From Gimesia chilikensis (GTDB lineage: Bacteria > Planctomycetota > Planctomycetia > Planctomycetales > Planctomycetaceae), in NCBI RefSeq assembly GCF_008329715.1, contig NZ_VTSR01000017.1:62001-126000 (forward strand): a stretch of 64,000 nucleotides of DNA, in the 5' to 3' direction. The notes under the pieces were generated by a model. That model saw only the letters and a program-made list of their open reading frames with translations, had not been told where the DNA came from and ran no database searches. Position 1 is the first letter of the stretch; every line of letters begins with the position of its first letter. The position numbers were made by a program, and so were the translations under genes. Below are positions 1-8,810 of this stretch, one piece after another.

Positions 1-215
1 TGCTGTGCCACAGGTTCAGAGGTTGATGGTGTCTCGACTGGCTTCGCACTGGCCTCCGGTTTCACGGCGGCGGTGTCCTGCTGCGCAGGCTGCTTTTGCT
101 CCACGGATTGTGCTTTATCTGATTTAACTGCTTGCTGTGCAGCTGGTTGCGACTCAGCACCACATCCACTAACCAGATAGAAACCGACCAGCATCCCTGC
201 AATCTGACGCTTCAT
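1..215 (-). CDS. Lipoprotein, N-terminal part (cut by window edge)
   Basis: The reading frame starts with ATG at 215-213 and runs off the left edge. About 71 residues are visible: a short basic start (MKRQ), a hydrophobic segment and a lipobox (LVSGC, Cys at about residue 18), then a Gln/Ala/Pro/Lys-rich low-complexity linker. This is a typical bacterial lipoprotein leader followed by a disordered spacer. The functional domain lies outside the window, so no role can be given. It is divergent from ispG. Confidence 0.6.
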   Translation of the reverse strand, partial: MKRQIAGMLVGFYLVSGCGAESQPAAQQAVKSDKAQSVEQKQPAQQDTAAVKPEASAKPVETPSTSEPVAQ

Positions 216-249
216 TTTTGCTATCACCTACTTTGTGTATCCATACCTG

Positions 250-308
250 TTGCATAAAATGCAATTAATCCTGCGAAGGCTTGTAAATCGACATTGAAAA
301 TCTGTCAA
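250..308 (-). promoter_or_regulatory. Possible promoter with palindrome for the left-edge lipoprotein gene
   Basis: Reading on the minus strand, TTGACA (308-303) is followed after 17 nt by TACAAG (285-280), a weak but correctly spaced sigma70-like pair. Downstream lies a perfect palindrome, TTGCAT-AAA-ATGCAA (250-264), near the expected start of transcription, where a repressor could act. It could equally be a chance AT-rich repeat. The regulator is unknown. Confidence 0.3.
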
Positions 309-422
309 TCCCAATTGATTTTCCGCCATTTTCATGAATGGACGTCGTGCCCCCGATCTTTTACAATCCGGGGACTACAATCCTGTCTTGAACTTTGATT
401 TAACCTTAAAGGAACCTGTCAC

Positions 423-1568
423 TTGCAGTTACCACGTAACCCGACCAGAGAAGTGAAAATTGGCTCAGCTGTCATCGGCAACGCGAATCCGATCGCCGTC
501 CAGAGTATGACAGCGACCAAGACCAGCAACATCGATGCCACTGTTGCCCAGATTCACTCCCTGGAAGAGGCAGGGGCGGACATCGTGCGTGTGGCCGTCG
601 ATAATCGTCGCGAAGCAGCCGCCCTGATCGAAATTCGCAAGCAGACGACGGTTCCCATCAGCGTGGACCTGCAGGAGAACTACCGTCTGGCGGAAGTCAT
701 AGCCCCATACGTGAATAAACTCCGCTACAATCCGGGGCACCTGTATCACCACGAACCGGAAAAACCCTGGCAGGATAAAGTCCGCTTCATTGCCGAAATT
801 GCCCGCGACAATGATTGTGCACTCCGCGTCGGAGTCAACTGTGGCTCGGTCGACCCTGCCAAGCTGGAAAAGTACGATCCTGCAGACTCGATTTCTCCGA
901 TGCTGGAAAGCGCCCTGGATCACTGTACGTTTCTGGAATCGATCGACTTCACACGCTTCTGTGTCTCTCTGAAAGATTCGGATCCCGCGAAAGTCGTCGA
1001 AGTTAATACTCGTTTCGCTGCTCAGCGACCCGATATCCCGCTGCACCTGGGTGTTACCGAAGCCGGCATGCCTCCCGACGGGGTCATCAAGACACGCATG
1101 GCCTTCGAGCAGTTGATCAGCAAAGGGATCGGCGACACGATTCGCGTTTCGCTAACTGTCCCCAATGACCGCAAGGGGGAAGAAATCGAAGCCGGCCGCG
1201 CGATTCTGAAAGACATCGCGGAAGGCCGGGTACGAACGGTCGTCGACTTTGATCTGAAGGGGCTGAACATCATCAGCTGCCCCAGTTGCTCCCGGGTAGA
1301 GAATGAAGTTTTCGTCGACCTGGCGGCTGACGTCAAGAAGATGACCGAGTACGCCAAAGACCACAAGCTGACGATTGCCGTGATGGGCTGTCGCGTAAAT
1401 GGACCGGGCGAAACCGATGATGCCGACCTGGGACTCTGGTGTGGTCCGAATTATGTGAATCTCAAAAAAGGGAGTGAATCTCTGGGACGCTACTCCTATG
1501 ATGAGATTCTGCCGCGACTCAAAAGCGAACTGGATGCCCTGATTGAAGAACAGACGGCCCAGATTTAA
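423..1568 (+). CDS. ispG: 4-hydroxy-3-methylbut-2-enyl diphosphate synthase (flavodoxin-type IspG/GcpE)
   Basis: A 381-residue cytosolic iron-sulfur enzyme of the MEP isoprenoid pathway. It converts 2-C-methyl-D-erythritol 2,4-cyclodiphosphate to HMBPP. The N-terminal TIM barrel begins with the family pattern [19 protein letters not shown]. The C-terminal [4Fe-4S] domain shows the cluster ligands in SCPSC (about residue 288) and [10 protein letters not shown] (about residue 327). Length matches the compact bacterial form. Translation most likely starts at a TTG (423), because AAAGGAA lies about 10 nt upstream and the family N-terminus follows at once. It lies 68 nt upstream of zwf on the same strand. 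Confidence 0.95.
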   Translation: MQLPRNPTREVKIGSAVIGNANPIAVQSMTATKTSNIDATVAQIHSLEEAGADIVRVAVDNRREAAALIEIRKQTTVPISVDLQENYRLAEVIAPYVNKLRYNPGHLYHHEPEKPWQDKVRFIAEIARDNDCALRVGVNCGSVDPAKLEKYDPADSISPMLESALDHCTFLESIDFTRFCVSLKDSDPAKVVEVNTRFAAQRPDIPLHLGVTEAGMPPDGVIKTRMAFEQLISKGIGDTIRVSLTVPNDRKGEEIEAGRAILKDIAEGRVRTVVDFDLKGLNIISCPSCSRVENEVFVDLAADVKKMTEYAKDHKLTIAVMGCRVNGPGETDDADLGLWCGPNYVNLKKGSESLGRYSYDEILPRLKSELDALIEEQTAQI

Positions 1569-1636
1569 ACTCAACGCGCGCGACACATATTGCTCATTTT
1601 TCCAATCTTTCTTCCCGGAAGGCATGAACGTCCATC

Positions 1637-3196
1637 ATGGCCAATTCAAACTCTTCGAACGATCTGACCACCGCAACCATTCTTATCTTCGGAGCCTCAG
1701 GCGATTTGACCGCCCGTAAGTTAATTCCATCACTCTATGATCTGTGGAGTGAAGGTTACCTCTGTGAAAATCTGCCGATCATTGGTCTGGCACGTCGCTC
1801 CAAGACGGATGAAGAGTTCCGCAACGAGCAGCGCGACACCGTCTCACAGTTCACCCGCACCGGGACAGTCACCGATGAAAAATGGGAACAGTTTTCGAAA
1901 CGGCTCTACTACCGGGAAGTCGATATCACAGACGAGAGCGATCACGTCCACCTCAAGGACACGATCGAAGCGGTCGAACGGGAAACTTTAGGGGACACGA
2001 TTTCGAAGCGGGTTGCCTACCTGGCCACGGCTCCCTCACTGTTTCACCCGTCTGTGCAGGCACTCTCCCGCGCAGGGATGGTTCCCAAAAATACGAGCGA
2101 AGAGTGGTTGCGGGTCGTCATTGAAAAACCATTCGGTCACGATCTGGAATCGGCCCAGGAGCTCAGTACCCAGTTAAGCGAACTGCTCAGCGAAGATCAG
2201 ATCTACCGCATCGACCATTACCTGGGTAAAGAGACCGTACAGAACATTCTGCTCTTCCGGTTGAGTAACTCGATCTTTGAACCTCTCCTGAACCGTAATC
2301 ATGTCGACCACGTCCAGATCACCGTAGCGGAGTCACAGGGGATCGAGCATGGCCGGGGCGGCTATTACGATCGCTCGGGAGCCCTGCGGGATGTGTTACA
2401 GAATCACGTGCTGCAACTGCTCTGTCTGATCGCCATGGAACCGCCGGCTCTGTTCAGCGGCGAAGAAATTCGCGATGAAAAACTGAAAGTGTTAAAAACG
2501 CTGGCCCCCGGATCGAAAGGCCCGATCTCCGATTGGGCGATTGCCGGTCAATACACGGCCGGCCAGTCATTCGGACAGGCTGTTCCCGGTTACCGTGAAG
2601 AAGAACGAGTTCCCGCCGACTCCCGTCGGGAAACATTCGTAGCGATGGAAGTCATGGTTGAGAACTGGCGTTGGGAAGGGGTTCCCTTCTATCTACGCAC
2701 CGGCAAACGACTGCCGGAGCGGGTCAGTGAAATTGCCATCCAGTTCAAACACCCGCCCATGAATCTGTTTACGACCGTTGAATGTGATGGCGACATCTGT
2801 TCGCTGGTCGAACGCAAGCCGAACGAACTGATCTTCCGCATTCAGCCCAAAGAGTCGATCTCGATGAAGTTTTCAACGAAGCGGCCCGGGATGCAGTATC
2901 AGATCCAGCCGGTCACCATGGACTTTGCCTTTGAAGACGCCTATCACAAAAGTCTGCCCGAAGCATACGAGCGACTGCTAATGGACGTTCTCCGCGGGGA
3001 CTCCACGCTGTTTACCCGTAGCGATGAGCTGGAGGCTGCCTGGAAATTCGTCACACCCGTGCTCGACCAGTGGGAGAAAGGTGATCATACACCGGAACCT
3101 TATTATGCAGGTACCTGGGGCCCCTCAGGGGCAACAAACCTGCTGAGCAAATCCGGCCGACACTGGCGAACCCCTTCTACCAGCAAGAAGGAATAA
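1637..3196 (+). CDS. zwf: Glucose-6-phosphate 1-dehydrogenase
   Basis: A 519-residue cytosolic enzyme that oxidises glucose 6-phosphate to 6-phosphogluconolactone, the NADPH-producing entry to the oxidative pentose phosphate pathway. The dinucleotide-binding motif GASGDLTARKLIPSLYDL is near residue 20. The substrate and catalytic signature RIDHYLGKE is near residue 193. The C-terminal half carries the family pattern FYLRTGKRLPERVSEIAI. Length is normal for bacterial G6PD. It follows ispG on the same strand, though the two pathways are unrelated. The start ATG sits just after GGAAGGCATGAACG, which contains a plausible Shine-Dalgarno sequence. Confidence 0.96.
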   Translation: MANSNSSNDLTTATILIFGASGDLTARKLIPSLYDLWSEGYLCENLPIIGLARRSKTDEEFRNEQRDTVSQFTRTGTVTDEKWEQFSKRLYYREVDITDESDHVHLKDTIEAVERETLGDTISKRVAYLATAPSLFHPSVQALSRAGMVPKNTSEEWLRVVIEKPFGHDLESAQELSTQLSELLSEDQIYRIDHYLGKETVQNILLFRLSNSIFEPLLNRNHVDHVQITVAESQGIEHGRGGYYDRSGALRDVLQNHVLQLLCLIAMEPPALFSGEEIRDEKLKVLKTLAPGSKGPISDWAIAGQYTAGQSFGQAVPGYREEERVPADSRRETFVAMEVMVENWRWEGVPFYLRTGKRLPERVSEIAIQFKHPPMNLFTTVECDGDICSLVERKPNELIFRIQPKESISMKFSTKRPGMQYQIQPVTMDFAFEDAYHKSLPEAYERLLMDVLRGDSTLFTRSDELEAAWKFVTPVLDQWEKGDHTPEPYYAGTWGPSGATNLLSKSGRHWRTPSTSKKE

Positions 3197-3208
3197 GCAG
3201 ACTTATCG

Positions 3209-3706
3209 TTAATCCGCAGAGTCAGTCTGCTCTGACTCCTGCGGTCCCGCTAACTTTTGCTTCAGTACCTGCAGTGGCTTTGAGAGCAGCAGGTACAGTA
3301 CGACTCCCAGGGCGGCTCCCAGCGTATCGGCAACCCAGTCCTTGATGCTCGGTTCCCGCTTTAATACCGGTATGCCCTGTAAGAGCTCATCAACAATCCC
3401 AAACAGGCTCACGCCCACTACGATCAACAGCAGACGCTTCAGGGACAGTCGATCCCAGCGCAGTGACAGCCACCAGGTCAGCAGAAACGCCAGCCCTGCG
3501 TAAGCGATAAAATGCAGAGGCACATCGGTTCCCTGGGGGATCGTCCCTTTTTTCAAAGGGACGTGCGTCGCGGTAAACAGCACCATCAAGTATAGAATCA
3601 GCAGCGTACGAATCAAAAGTTGATAACGATGCATCACTTCCCTGCCCAATCGAGTGTCAACTGTTACCGAATCCCCTGCAGACAGATCATCCTCATCTGG
3701 AATCAA
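3209..3706 (-). CDS. VanZ-like family membrane protein
   Basis: A 165-residue integral membrane protein with about four hydrophobic segments (around residues 29-45, 65-82, 92-107 and 128-145). It has the VanZ-like pattern of TM1 followed by a PLHFIAYAGLAFLLTWWLS segment and then a DELLQ.....R..S.KDWVADTLGAALG segment, where the Asp/Glu residues are typical of the family. VanZ proteins are linked to teicoplanin resistance in Gram-positives, but most family members have no known role. The start overlaps the end of the aminotransferase gene by 4 nt, so the two are probably translated together. Confidence 0.8.
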   Translation of the reverse strand: MIPDEDDLSAGDSVTVDTRLGREVMHRYQLLIRTLLILYLMVLFTATHVPLKKGTIPQGTDVPLHFIAYAGLAFLLTWWLSLRWDRLSLKRLLLIVVGVSLFGIVDELLQGIPVLKREPSIKDWVADTLGAALGVVLYLLLSKPLQVLKQKLAGPQESEQTDSAD

Positions 3707-4965
3707 ACCCGGTAGGGAGTTTTCTGTCGTGCTTCCGGATGTGCTTCCAGATAGCTGGCGATTCGATCTTTGCGGGAGAGCGCTTCCGGAATGAAGTCAA
3801 TGGCCTGTTCCAGACGATCATTGGGTTCCGCACAGCTGAACCGCAGGAATCCATGACCGGCTTCGCCGAAACATTCGCCTCCCAGACAGGCGATACCGAA
3901 ATCATCATCGGCGCCCTGCAACAGATAGAGAGCCAGACCATGGCTGGTGATTCCCAGTTCGTTACAGACGGGAGCAACGTTTACGAATACGTAAAATGTG
4001 GCATGGGGATCGAGGGCATGAAAATGTTCGATCTCATTCAGCTTGTTGGTCAGAAGTACGACTTTTTCTCGGAACTTCAACATAACCTCATCGCGTTCCT
4101 GCGAATCCTTGTTCAGCGCTGCTGCCCCCGCCAACTGTACGATGGGGGGAGTACAGGAGAGGGTGGTATTGACCATTTTGCCGATGGAGGTCGCGACCTC
4201 TTCTGAAGCGACACAGAACCCAAGCCGCCAGCCACTCATGCTGTAAGACTTTGAAAAGGTGTAAGCAGACACACACTGATCCAGCATTCCAGGCTGTGCC
4301 AGGATGGAATGATGTTTACCCTGCCAGACCATATGACAGTAAGGCTCATCGCTGAAGACGGCAATGTTCTTGCCACGAATCAGGTCGGCAATCGCTTTCA
4401 GATCGGACTCCTGAATCACGCCGCCGGTAGGATTGTGAGGTGAGTTCAGGAAGATCGCTTTGGGAGCAGGGTCTTCATTGATGAATTTCTCAATGTCAGC
4501 CAGATCGGGTCGGAACTCATTCTCCTGCTTCAGGTCGGAGAGTACCATCCGCGCGCCGCGGCGTTCAATGTTTGGCAGATAGGTCGGGAAGTAGGGGCTG
4601 AAAACGAGTACGCCGTCCCCGGGGTTCAGAAAAGCTTCACAGAAGAACTGTTCGAAGACCTTGGCACCAGGTCCGACAACAATATTTTCCGGCTTGGCAT
4701 CAACCTGGAACTCACGAGAGACGAAATCGGCAGCCGCCTGACGGAACTCGGGAATCCCCGGAGAGGCACAATAATGCGACTGGTTATTCTGAATGGCTTC
4801 AATTCCGGTGGCCTTCGCGGAAGCGGTACTGTCAAAGGGGCTGTCTCCCACTTCCAGTTCCACAACATCTTTGCCTTGCGCTTTGAGTTGTTTCGCAATT
4901 GCCAGAACACTGAAGGCGGTTTCCACGGTAAGAGACTGAGCAAAATCACTTAATTGTAAAGCCAC
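3703..4965 (-). CDS. Class I/II pyridoxal-phosphate aminotransferase
   Basis: A 420-residue fold-type I aminotransferase. Visible family features: the VELEVGDSPFD substrate-loop region near residue 35, NSPHNPTGG near residue 174, SDEPYCHMVW for the cofactor-binding Asp/Tyr, SKSYSMSGWRLGF with the Schiff-base Lys near residue 236, and a C-terminal FLRFSCAEPND with the carboxylate-binding Arg. Closest in style to aspartate and LL-diaminopimelate aminotransferases, but the substrate cannot be told from sequence alone. It is followed with 4-nt overlap by the VanZ-like gene on the minus strand. Confidence 0.85.
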   Translation of the reverse strand: MALQLSDFAQSLTVETAFSVLAIAKQLKAQGKDVVELEVGDSPFDSTASAKATGIEAIQNNQSHYCASPGIPEFRQAAADFVSREFQVDAKPENIVVGPGAKVFEQFFCEAFLNPGDGVLVFSPYFPTYLPNIERRGARMVLSDLKQENEFRPDLADIEKFINEDPAPKAIFLNSPHNPTGGVIQESDLKAIADLIRGKNIAVFSDEPYCHMVWQGKHHSILAQPGMLDQCVSAYTFSKSYSMSGWRLGFCVASEEVATSIGKMVNTTLSCTPPIVQLAGAAALNKDSQERDEVMLKFREKVVLLTNKLNEIEHFHALDPHATFYVFVNVAPVCNELGITSHGLALYLLQGADDDFGIACLGGECFGEAGHGFLRFSCAEPNDRLEQAIDFIPEALSRKDRIASYLEAHPEARQKTPYRV

Positions 4966-5093
4966 GAAAGAATCCCCTTTGAGGTTGAAGTTATTCCGGA
5001 AGTGTTCTCAATGCTGACTACTTTAAAGGGGTCGCCCGATTTTTGAAACTGGTTCGGCCCCCATTCTCTGAAACTGACTTTATTTCACGCGCG

Positions 5094-5840
5094 TTATTTC
5101 GTTGAGATCGCCTGTGCCAGCGGACGCAGAACCTGGTCGATCACATAGTCTTTCATCAACTGATCCGATTTGGCTTTCAGATCATACATCGTGTCTTCCA
5201 GCCGGGTGTCTGCCGACAGGCTGCCGTACTGCCTGAGGGTAAAGAACACCGAGATCTGTTCGTCGGGAAAATCGTCACGGCGGACCTGGTAGGCGTTCGT
5301 ACGGGTTTCGATCATCAGGCGTGCCTGGCAGCGACAGGAGTCATCCAGGCTGAGGGTAATCGAAGGTTCATAATTCAATGCCCGGGAACCGGGAATCTGT
5401 AACAGGCTGTCCACGGCCTGATTTGCTCCCAGCGCTTCCGCGACGAGTGCGTCGTGATTTCCCCGATAGGAAAAATCAAAGCCGACAATATAGTCGAGTG
5501 CCTCACAGTCGAGCGGACTGACTGACAGCATATAGGGCACAAGCTCCAGCATAAGCTGATGTTGAGTGAGGCAGTCATCCGGGTCATTGGGATTGAAATA
5601 GCCACTACAGACCCGTTGCGATTCCAGGGACATCCACCGCTGCTGACCGACCTCTTCCTTATCTTCTTCCAGAATGAAGCCGTTTTCGCCCCGGTTATAA
5701 AAATTGCGCATCGAGGGAAACGATTTCTGCACCCGCTCAAAAAAATTCAGTACCGTATCCCGCGAGGAAGGCAGCGTCATTTCCGTGCATAAATTCAGGT
5801 TCACGAAATAATCGTTGGACAGCATACTGTAAGGGTGCAT
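5094..5840 (-). CDS. Hypothetical protein
   Basis: A 248-residue soluble protein of unknown function; no signal peptide or membrane segment is evident. It contains an acidic, aromatic-rich centre (VGFDFSYRGNHDALVAEAL near residue 130) and a C-terminal half with alternating hydrophobic residues that suggests beta sheet (ISVFFTLRQYG). I do not recognise the family. It is expressed divergently from the ogt-type gene, with only about 96 nt between starts, so they may share a control region. Confidence 0.7.
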   Translation of the reverse strand: MHPYSMLSNDYFVNLNLCTEMTLPSSRDTVLNFFERVQKSFPSMRNFYNRGENGFILEEDKEEVGQQRWMSLESQRVCSGYFNPNDPDDCLTQHQLMLELVPYMLSVSPLDCEALDYIVGFDFSYRGNHDALVAEALGANQAVDSLLQIPGSRALNYEPSITLSLDDSCRCQARLMIETRTNAYQVRRDDFPDEQISVFFTLRQYGSLSADTRLEDTMYDLKAKSDQLMKDYVIDQVLRPLAQAISTK

Positions 5841-5936
5841 AATCGTTCTATCATCTTGTATATTAGCAGCACGAGCCCGGTCAGGGTTCGAGATTCAGAA
5901 GCGCAACAATCAGCCTATTCTACCGGAGGTTTTCAG

Positions 5937-6545
5937 ATGGGTCAAAGAACAGTTGCTGATCCGCAGGGAGTTCGCAGTAGCGAACAGAAAACCAGTGTTG
6001 GTCAGTCATCTCCCCTGAAATGCTCCCTGTTTACCACCGAAACAGGCTGGTGTGGACTGTTGGGGAGGGATAACACGGTAACCCGACTCTGGATGGGACA
6101 CCATTCCCGCGCTGATGCACAGGAATCACTGCAAAAATTCTGCGAGCAAAATCCTGAGCTCAAAGAGGAACAAATCGAAGAAGCCGACTGGTTTCCAGAG
6201 CTACGGGAGCGACTGCAGGATTATTTTCAGGGAGCCCGGGTTGATTTTCAGGACATCGCTCTGAACCTGCCTCCGCTGACCGCATTCCAGTCTCGAGTCA
6301 TCCAGGCTCTGCAGCAGGTCGGCTACGGAGAGTTAATCACTTACGGAGAGTTGGCCAGCAAAGCAGGCTCACCACGGGCCGCTCGCGCGGTAGGAACGGT
6401 GATGGCCGGGAATCGAATTCCAGTGCTGATCCCCTGTCACAGAGTTGTTGCTGCGGGAGGAAAACTGGGAGGCTTCTCTGCACCACAGGGGACTTCGCTG
6501 AAAGCGCACCTGCTGCAACTCGAATCCCGGGGATTTATTGAGTAA
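5937..6545 (+). CDS. ogt: Methylated-DNA--protein-cysteine S-methyltransferase
   Basis: A 202-residue DNA repair protein of the Ogt/Ada-C type. It transfers the methyl group of O6-methylguanine to its own cysteine. The active-site motif IPCHRV (Cys near residue 167) and the following GGKLGGFSAP are intact. The helix-turn-helix region with Tyr and Arg finger (YGELASKAGSPRAARAVGTVM) precedes it. An upstream in-frame start at 5835 would overlap the divergent gene and lacks a ribosome site, whereas ATG 5937 has GGAGG 8 nt before it; I chose 5937. Confidence 0.9.
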   Translation: MGQRTVADPQGVRSSEQKTSVGQSSPLKCSLFTTETGWCGLLGRDNTVTRLWMGHHSRADAQESLQKFCEQNPELKEEQIEEADWFPELRERLQDYFQGARVDFQDIALNLPPLTAFQSRVIQALQQVGYGELITYGELASKAGSPRAARAVGTVMAGNRIPVLIPCHRVVAAGGKLGGFSAPQGTSLKAHLLQLESRGFIE

Positions 6546-6575
6546 GTTCTCACCAGGGAACTGGCAGCTCTCGTC

Positions 6576-7433
6576 TCAGGCGGACTTTCGCAGTTCTGCT
6601 GATCTGTCTGATGCTGAACGGGAGCGAGATGCTGCGGTTCGTTTTTTGCGTTCGGCTTCCTGCTGCTGATCGAGCATGGCCTGCTCAAACAGAAAGATCC
6701 GCTGCCCCAGGCGATCGATCCGCCGGGTGACGGAATTCGAGGTTTGTTCCATGCCTGCAGAGACGAGCGTTATGACTCCCAGAAAGAGCAGCATCTGTCC
6801 GGCAGTGCTGATCAACCAGCCGGTAGAAGCATAGTTGGCTGGTCCACCATAATACCCCCAGAGCACGAGTGTCGTTCCAATCGTCAAGACTGCCACGCCG
6901 CCATAGGCCATCAGCTGACCGACCAGTCCCAGCCAGTTCGGCTTCTGATCTTCTTCTTCGATCAGGCTCTGGATATCGCGAAAATCGGAATGCAGGCGCG
7001 GTGTTACTCGCTCGTATTCTTCTTCGACTTCTTCTGTGTTGTACGCTTCCGTTTCTGAAGTTTCGTCTGTCCAGCTGCTTGAGTCATCCTGTGCAAAAGC
7101 GGGTTCACTCTTCGGAGCCGCAACGGGGACTTCCTTCACCTGCGGTGGTTCTGCTACCGGTGGTTTCGAATTTTCGTGCGGCTTCTGTTCTGTGGAAGCA
7201 AATAACGAAGAAGCAGCCTGCACGCGTGATTCGGCTTTTGTCAGCGGCCCGTAGGGGTCCAGAATATCGCGATTCGACCAGCGCGCCAGCAGTTCGCGGG
7301 CTTCTTTGGTTTTATCACTGATTCGAGCTGCGGCCGTACTTCCCATGTCATTTCCACAGATCGCGCAATGGATCCGCGTGGAATCGGAAGAGACTTCGGC
7401 AGCCACATCTGACTGGCAACTTGTGCACCACAT
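6576..7433 (-). CDS. Zinc-ribbon membrane protein of unknown function
   Basis: A 285-residue protein. The first 30 residues form a two-pair zinc ribbon (CTSC at residues 3-6 and CAIC near 22-25). A long acidic, Glu/Ser/Pro-rich linker follows (about 60-165). Two transmembrane segments come next (about 172-193 and 203-223), and then a cytoplasmic-looking coiled-coil tail rich in Gln/Arg/Glu (about 230-285). Such architectures are common among uncharacterised planctomycete proteins. No catalytic motif was seen. The gene faces ogt tail to tail with 30 nt between them. Confidence 0.75.
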   Translation of the reverse strand: MWCTSCQSDVAAEVSSDSTRIHCAICGNDMGSTAAARISDKTKEARELLARWSNRDILDPYGPLTKAESRVQAASSLFASTEQKPHENSKPPVAEPPQVKEVPVAAPKSEPAFAQDDSSSWTDETSETEAYNTEEVEEEYERVTPRLHSDFRDIQSLIEEEDQKPNWLGLVGQLMAYGGVAVLTIGTTLVLWGYYGGPANYASTGWLISTAGQMLLFLGVITLVSAGMEQTSNSVTRRIDRLGQRIFLFEQAMLDQQQEAERKKRTAASRSRSASDRSAELRKSA

Positions 7434-7792
7434 AAGGCACCTGGTTTTGATAACTGAATAACTGGAGAGGACTTGAGAGTTCGCTGAAATGCTCTGTAGA
7501 TGGGAGAGAGACAGGGATTATCAATACTTGGCCATTTGATGCAAGACCGTTTTTTATTCCCAGCGCTGAGCACTAACAGATCGTGACCACAGTTCACTTC
7601 GAGGATAGAAAATTATTCAGAGTGTGAGATACACCACAGATTGAACCCGGACCGCCTGTAATACTGAGGCTGTGATTCACCTGTTGTGATTCAAAACATG
7701 CCACGAGGGGACCGACTGACACAGCCGCCCCCTGGTTCGAACCATGGCCCAACCTAAAAACGTCTGTTCGAGTTATTTTTCAGGAGAAACGA
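7434..7792. other. Intergenic region, 359 nt, between divergent genes
   Basis: No gene or RNA is recognisable. It separates the divergent starts of the zinc-ribbon gene (minus) and the YHS-repeat gene (plus), so promoters for both should lie here. The only clear element is the ribosome-binding sequence CAGGAGAAACGA just before ATG 7793. Confidence 0.5.
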
Positions 7793-8671
7793 ATGAATCT
7801 GGTCCGCGTATTTTTAACGGCAGCATTTCTGGCATCAACTGTCATGCTCAGCCATGCCGTGGAAGCCAAAGAAGCTCCCGTTGCATTAGATGGAAACTGT
7901 GCCGTCTGTCTGGTGAATGGAAAGAAAATTGTCAAAGGGAAACCGGAATTCAAGGTGGTCTTCGATGACCAGACTTATCTTTTTCCATCTGAAAAAGTGA
8001 AACAGGAATTCGAGGCGAGCCCCGAAAAGTATGTGCCGGCACTCAAGGGTGACTGCACCGTCTGTTATGCCCATCATGATGGTCATCGCAATCCGGGAAC
8101 CGTCGATCACATCAGCTTTTACCAGGGACGCGTCTTTCTGTTCCCCAACGAACAGATCAAAGCTGTATTTGATAAAGCGCCTGCAAAATACTCAGACGTC
8201 GATCTGGCCTGTGACGGAAAATGCATCGTCTGCAAGGTCGATGGTGGAAAAGATGTGCCGGGTAAAGCGAAGTTTACCGCCATCCATAAAGGCATGCGTT
8301 ATCAGTTTCCCAGCGAAGCTGTTATGCAGAAATTCCAGGCAAGTCCTGATAAATATATTTCCCAGCTCAAAGCTGACACCAGCACCAGCAGCACCACGGA
8401 TGCTGCATCACAGCTCGTCTCTGTCACTGGAACCACCGGTTGTGCCGCCTGTCAGTTTGGCGTACATCCTAAACAGGATCCCGGTGAACTGGGTCTCGCC
8501 GTTAAAAGCGAGGATGGAAAAATCTATGTGATCGAAGGTGCTCACAAATCTCATCCCAGCCTGTATGACAGCCGTTTTGAGAGCTTGAAGGTCAAAGTCA
8601 AAGGTAAAGAAATTGCATCTAAAGGCAATTTCGTCTGGCTCGATCCTCAATCAATTGAAACCGTGAAATAA
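7793..8671 (+). CDS. Secreted protein with three tandem YHS-like, CxxC-containing modules
   Basis: A 292-residue exported protein. A signal peptide covers about residues 1-25 (cleavage after HAVEA). Three tandem modules follow, each opening with CxxC (C36/C39, C88/C91, C144/C147) and ending in a pattern F-P-S/N-E...F...P.KY, as in YHS domains. The second module adds a His-rich loop (YAHHDGH). A fourth CxxC (C217/C220) starts a different C-terminal domain of about 75 residues. YHS domains often occur in metal-handling proteins, so a periplasmic metal role is likely but inferred. It is convergent with a thioredoxin-YHS fusion and 1.5 kb from a bufferin-like operon. Confidence 0.8.
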   Translation: MNLVRVFLTAAFLASTVMLSHAVEAKEAPVALDGNCAVCLVNGKKIVKGKPEFKVVFDDQTYLFPSEKVKQEFEASPEKYVPALKGDCTVCYAHHDGHRNPGTVDHISFYQGRVFLFPNEQIKAVFDKAPAKYSDVDLACDGKCIVCKVDGGKDVPGKAKFTAIHKGMRYQFPSEAVMQKFQASPDKYISQLKADTSTSSTTDAASQLVSVTGTTGCAACQFGVHPKQDPGELGLAVKSEDGKIYVIEGAHKSHPSLYDSRFESLKVKVKGKEIASKGNFVWLDPQSIETVK

Positions 8672-8681
8672 GCGAAGCAAC

Positions 8682-8718
8682 AAAAAAACAGCCTGAGACC
8701 AGTTTGGTTTCAGGCTGT
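8682..8718 (-). terminator. Intrinsic terminator (minus direction)
   Basis: A near-perfect 13-bp inverted repeat (8688-8700 with 8706-8718, one G-T pair) is flanked on the left by seven A residues (8682-8688). Read on the minus strand this is a hairpin followed by a T run. It would end transcripts of the thioredoxin-YHS gene. Confidence 0.7.
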
Positions 8719-8739
8719 CTGAATACATTGATTATTGGC

Positions 8740-8808
8740 AACACCTGGCAGCGTCTGTTCTTCCTCTCTCTTCCAACCTGAGTTGAAGAAAGCTGTCAGG
8801 TGTTTTTT
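8740..8808 (+). terminator. Probable terminator (plus direction) for the YHS-repeat gene
   Basis: AACACCTGGCAGC (8740-8752) is complementary, with one mismatch, to GCTGTCAGGTGTT (8792-8804), and a T run follows (8803-8808). The loop is long (39 nt) but could fold further. With the minus-direction hairpin at 8682-8718 it separates two convergent genes. Confidence 0.5.
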
Positions 8809-8810
8809 AA

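Noticed and set aside
5835-5936. Upstream in-frame extension of the Ogt-type gene
   Set aside because: It would overlap the divergent gene start and lacks a ribosome site; GGAGG lies before ATG 5937.
7729-7750. GGTTCGAACC resembling a tRNA T-loop
   Set aside because: No acceptor, D or anticodon arm can be formed around it; it is a chance palindrome in the spacer.
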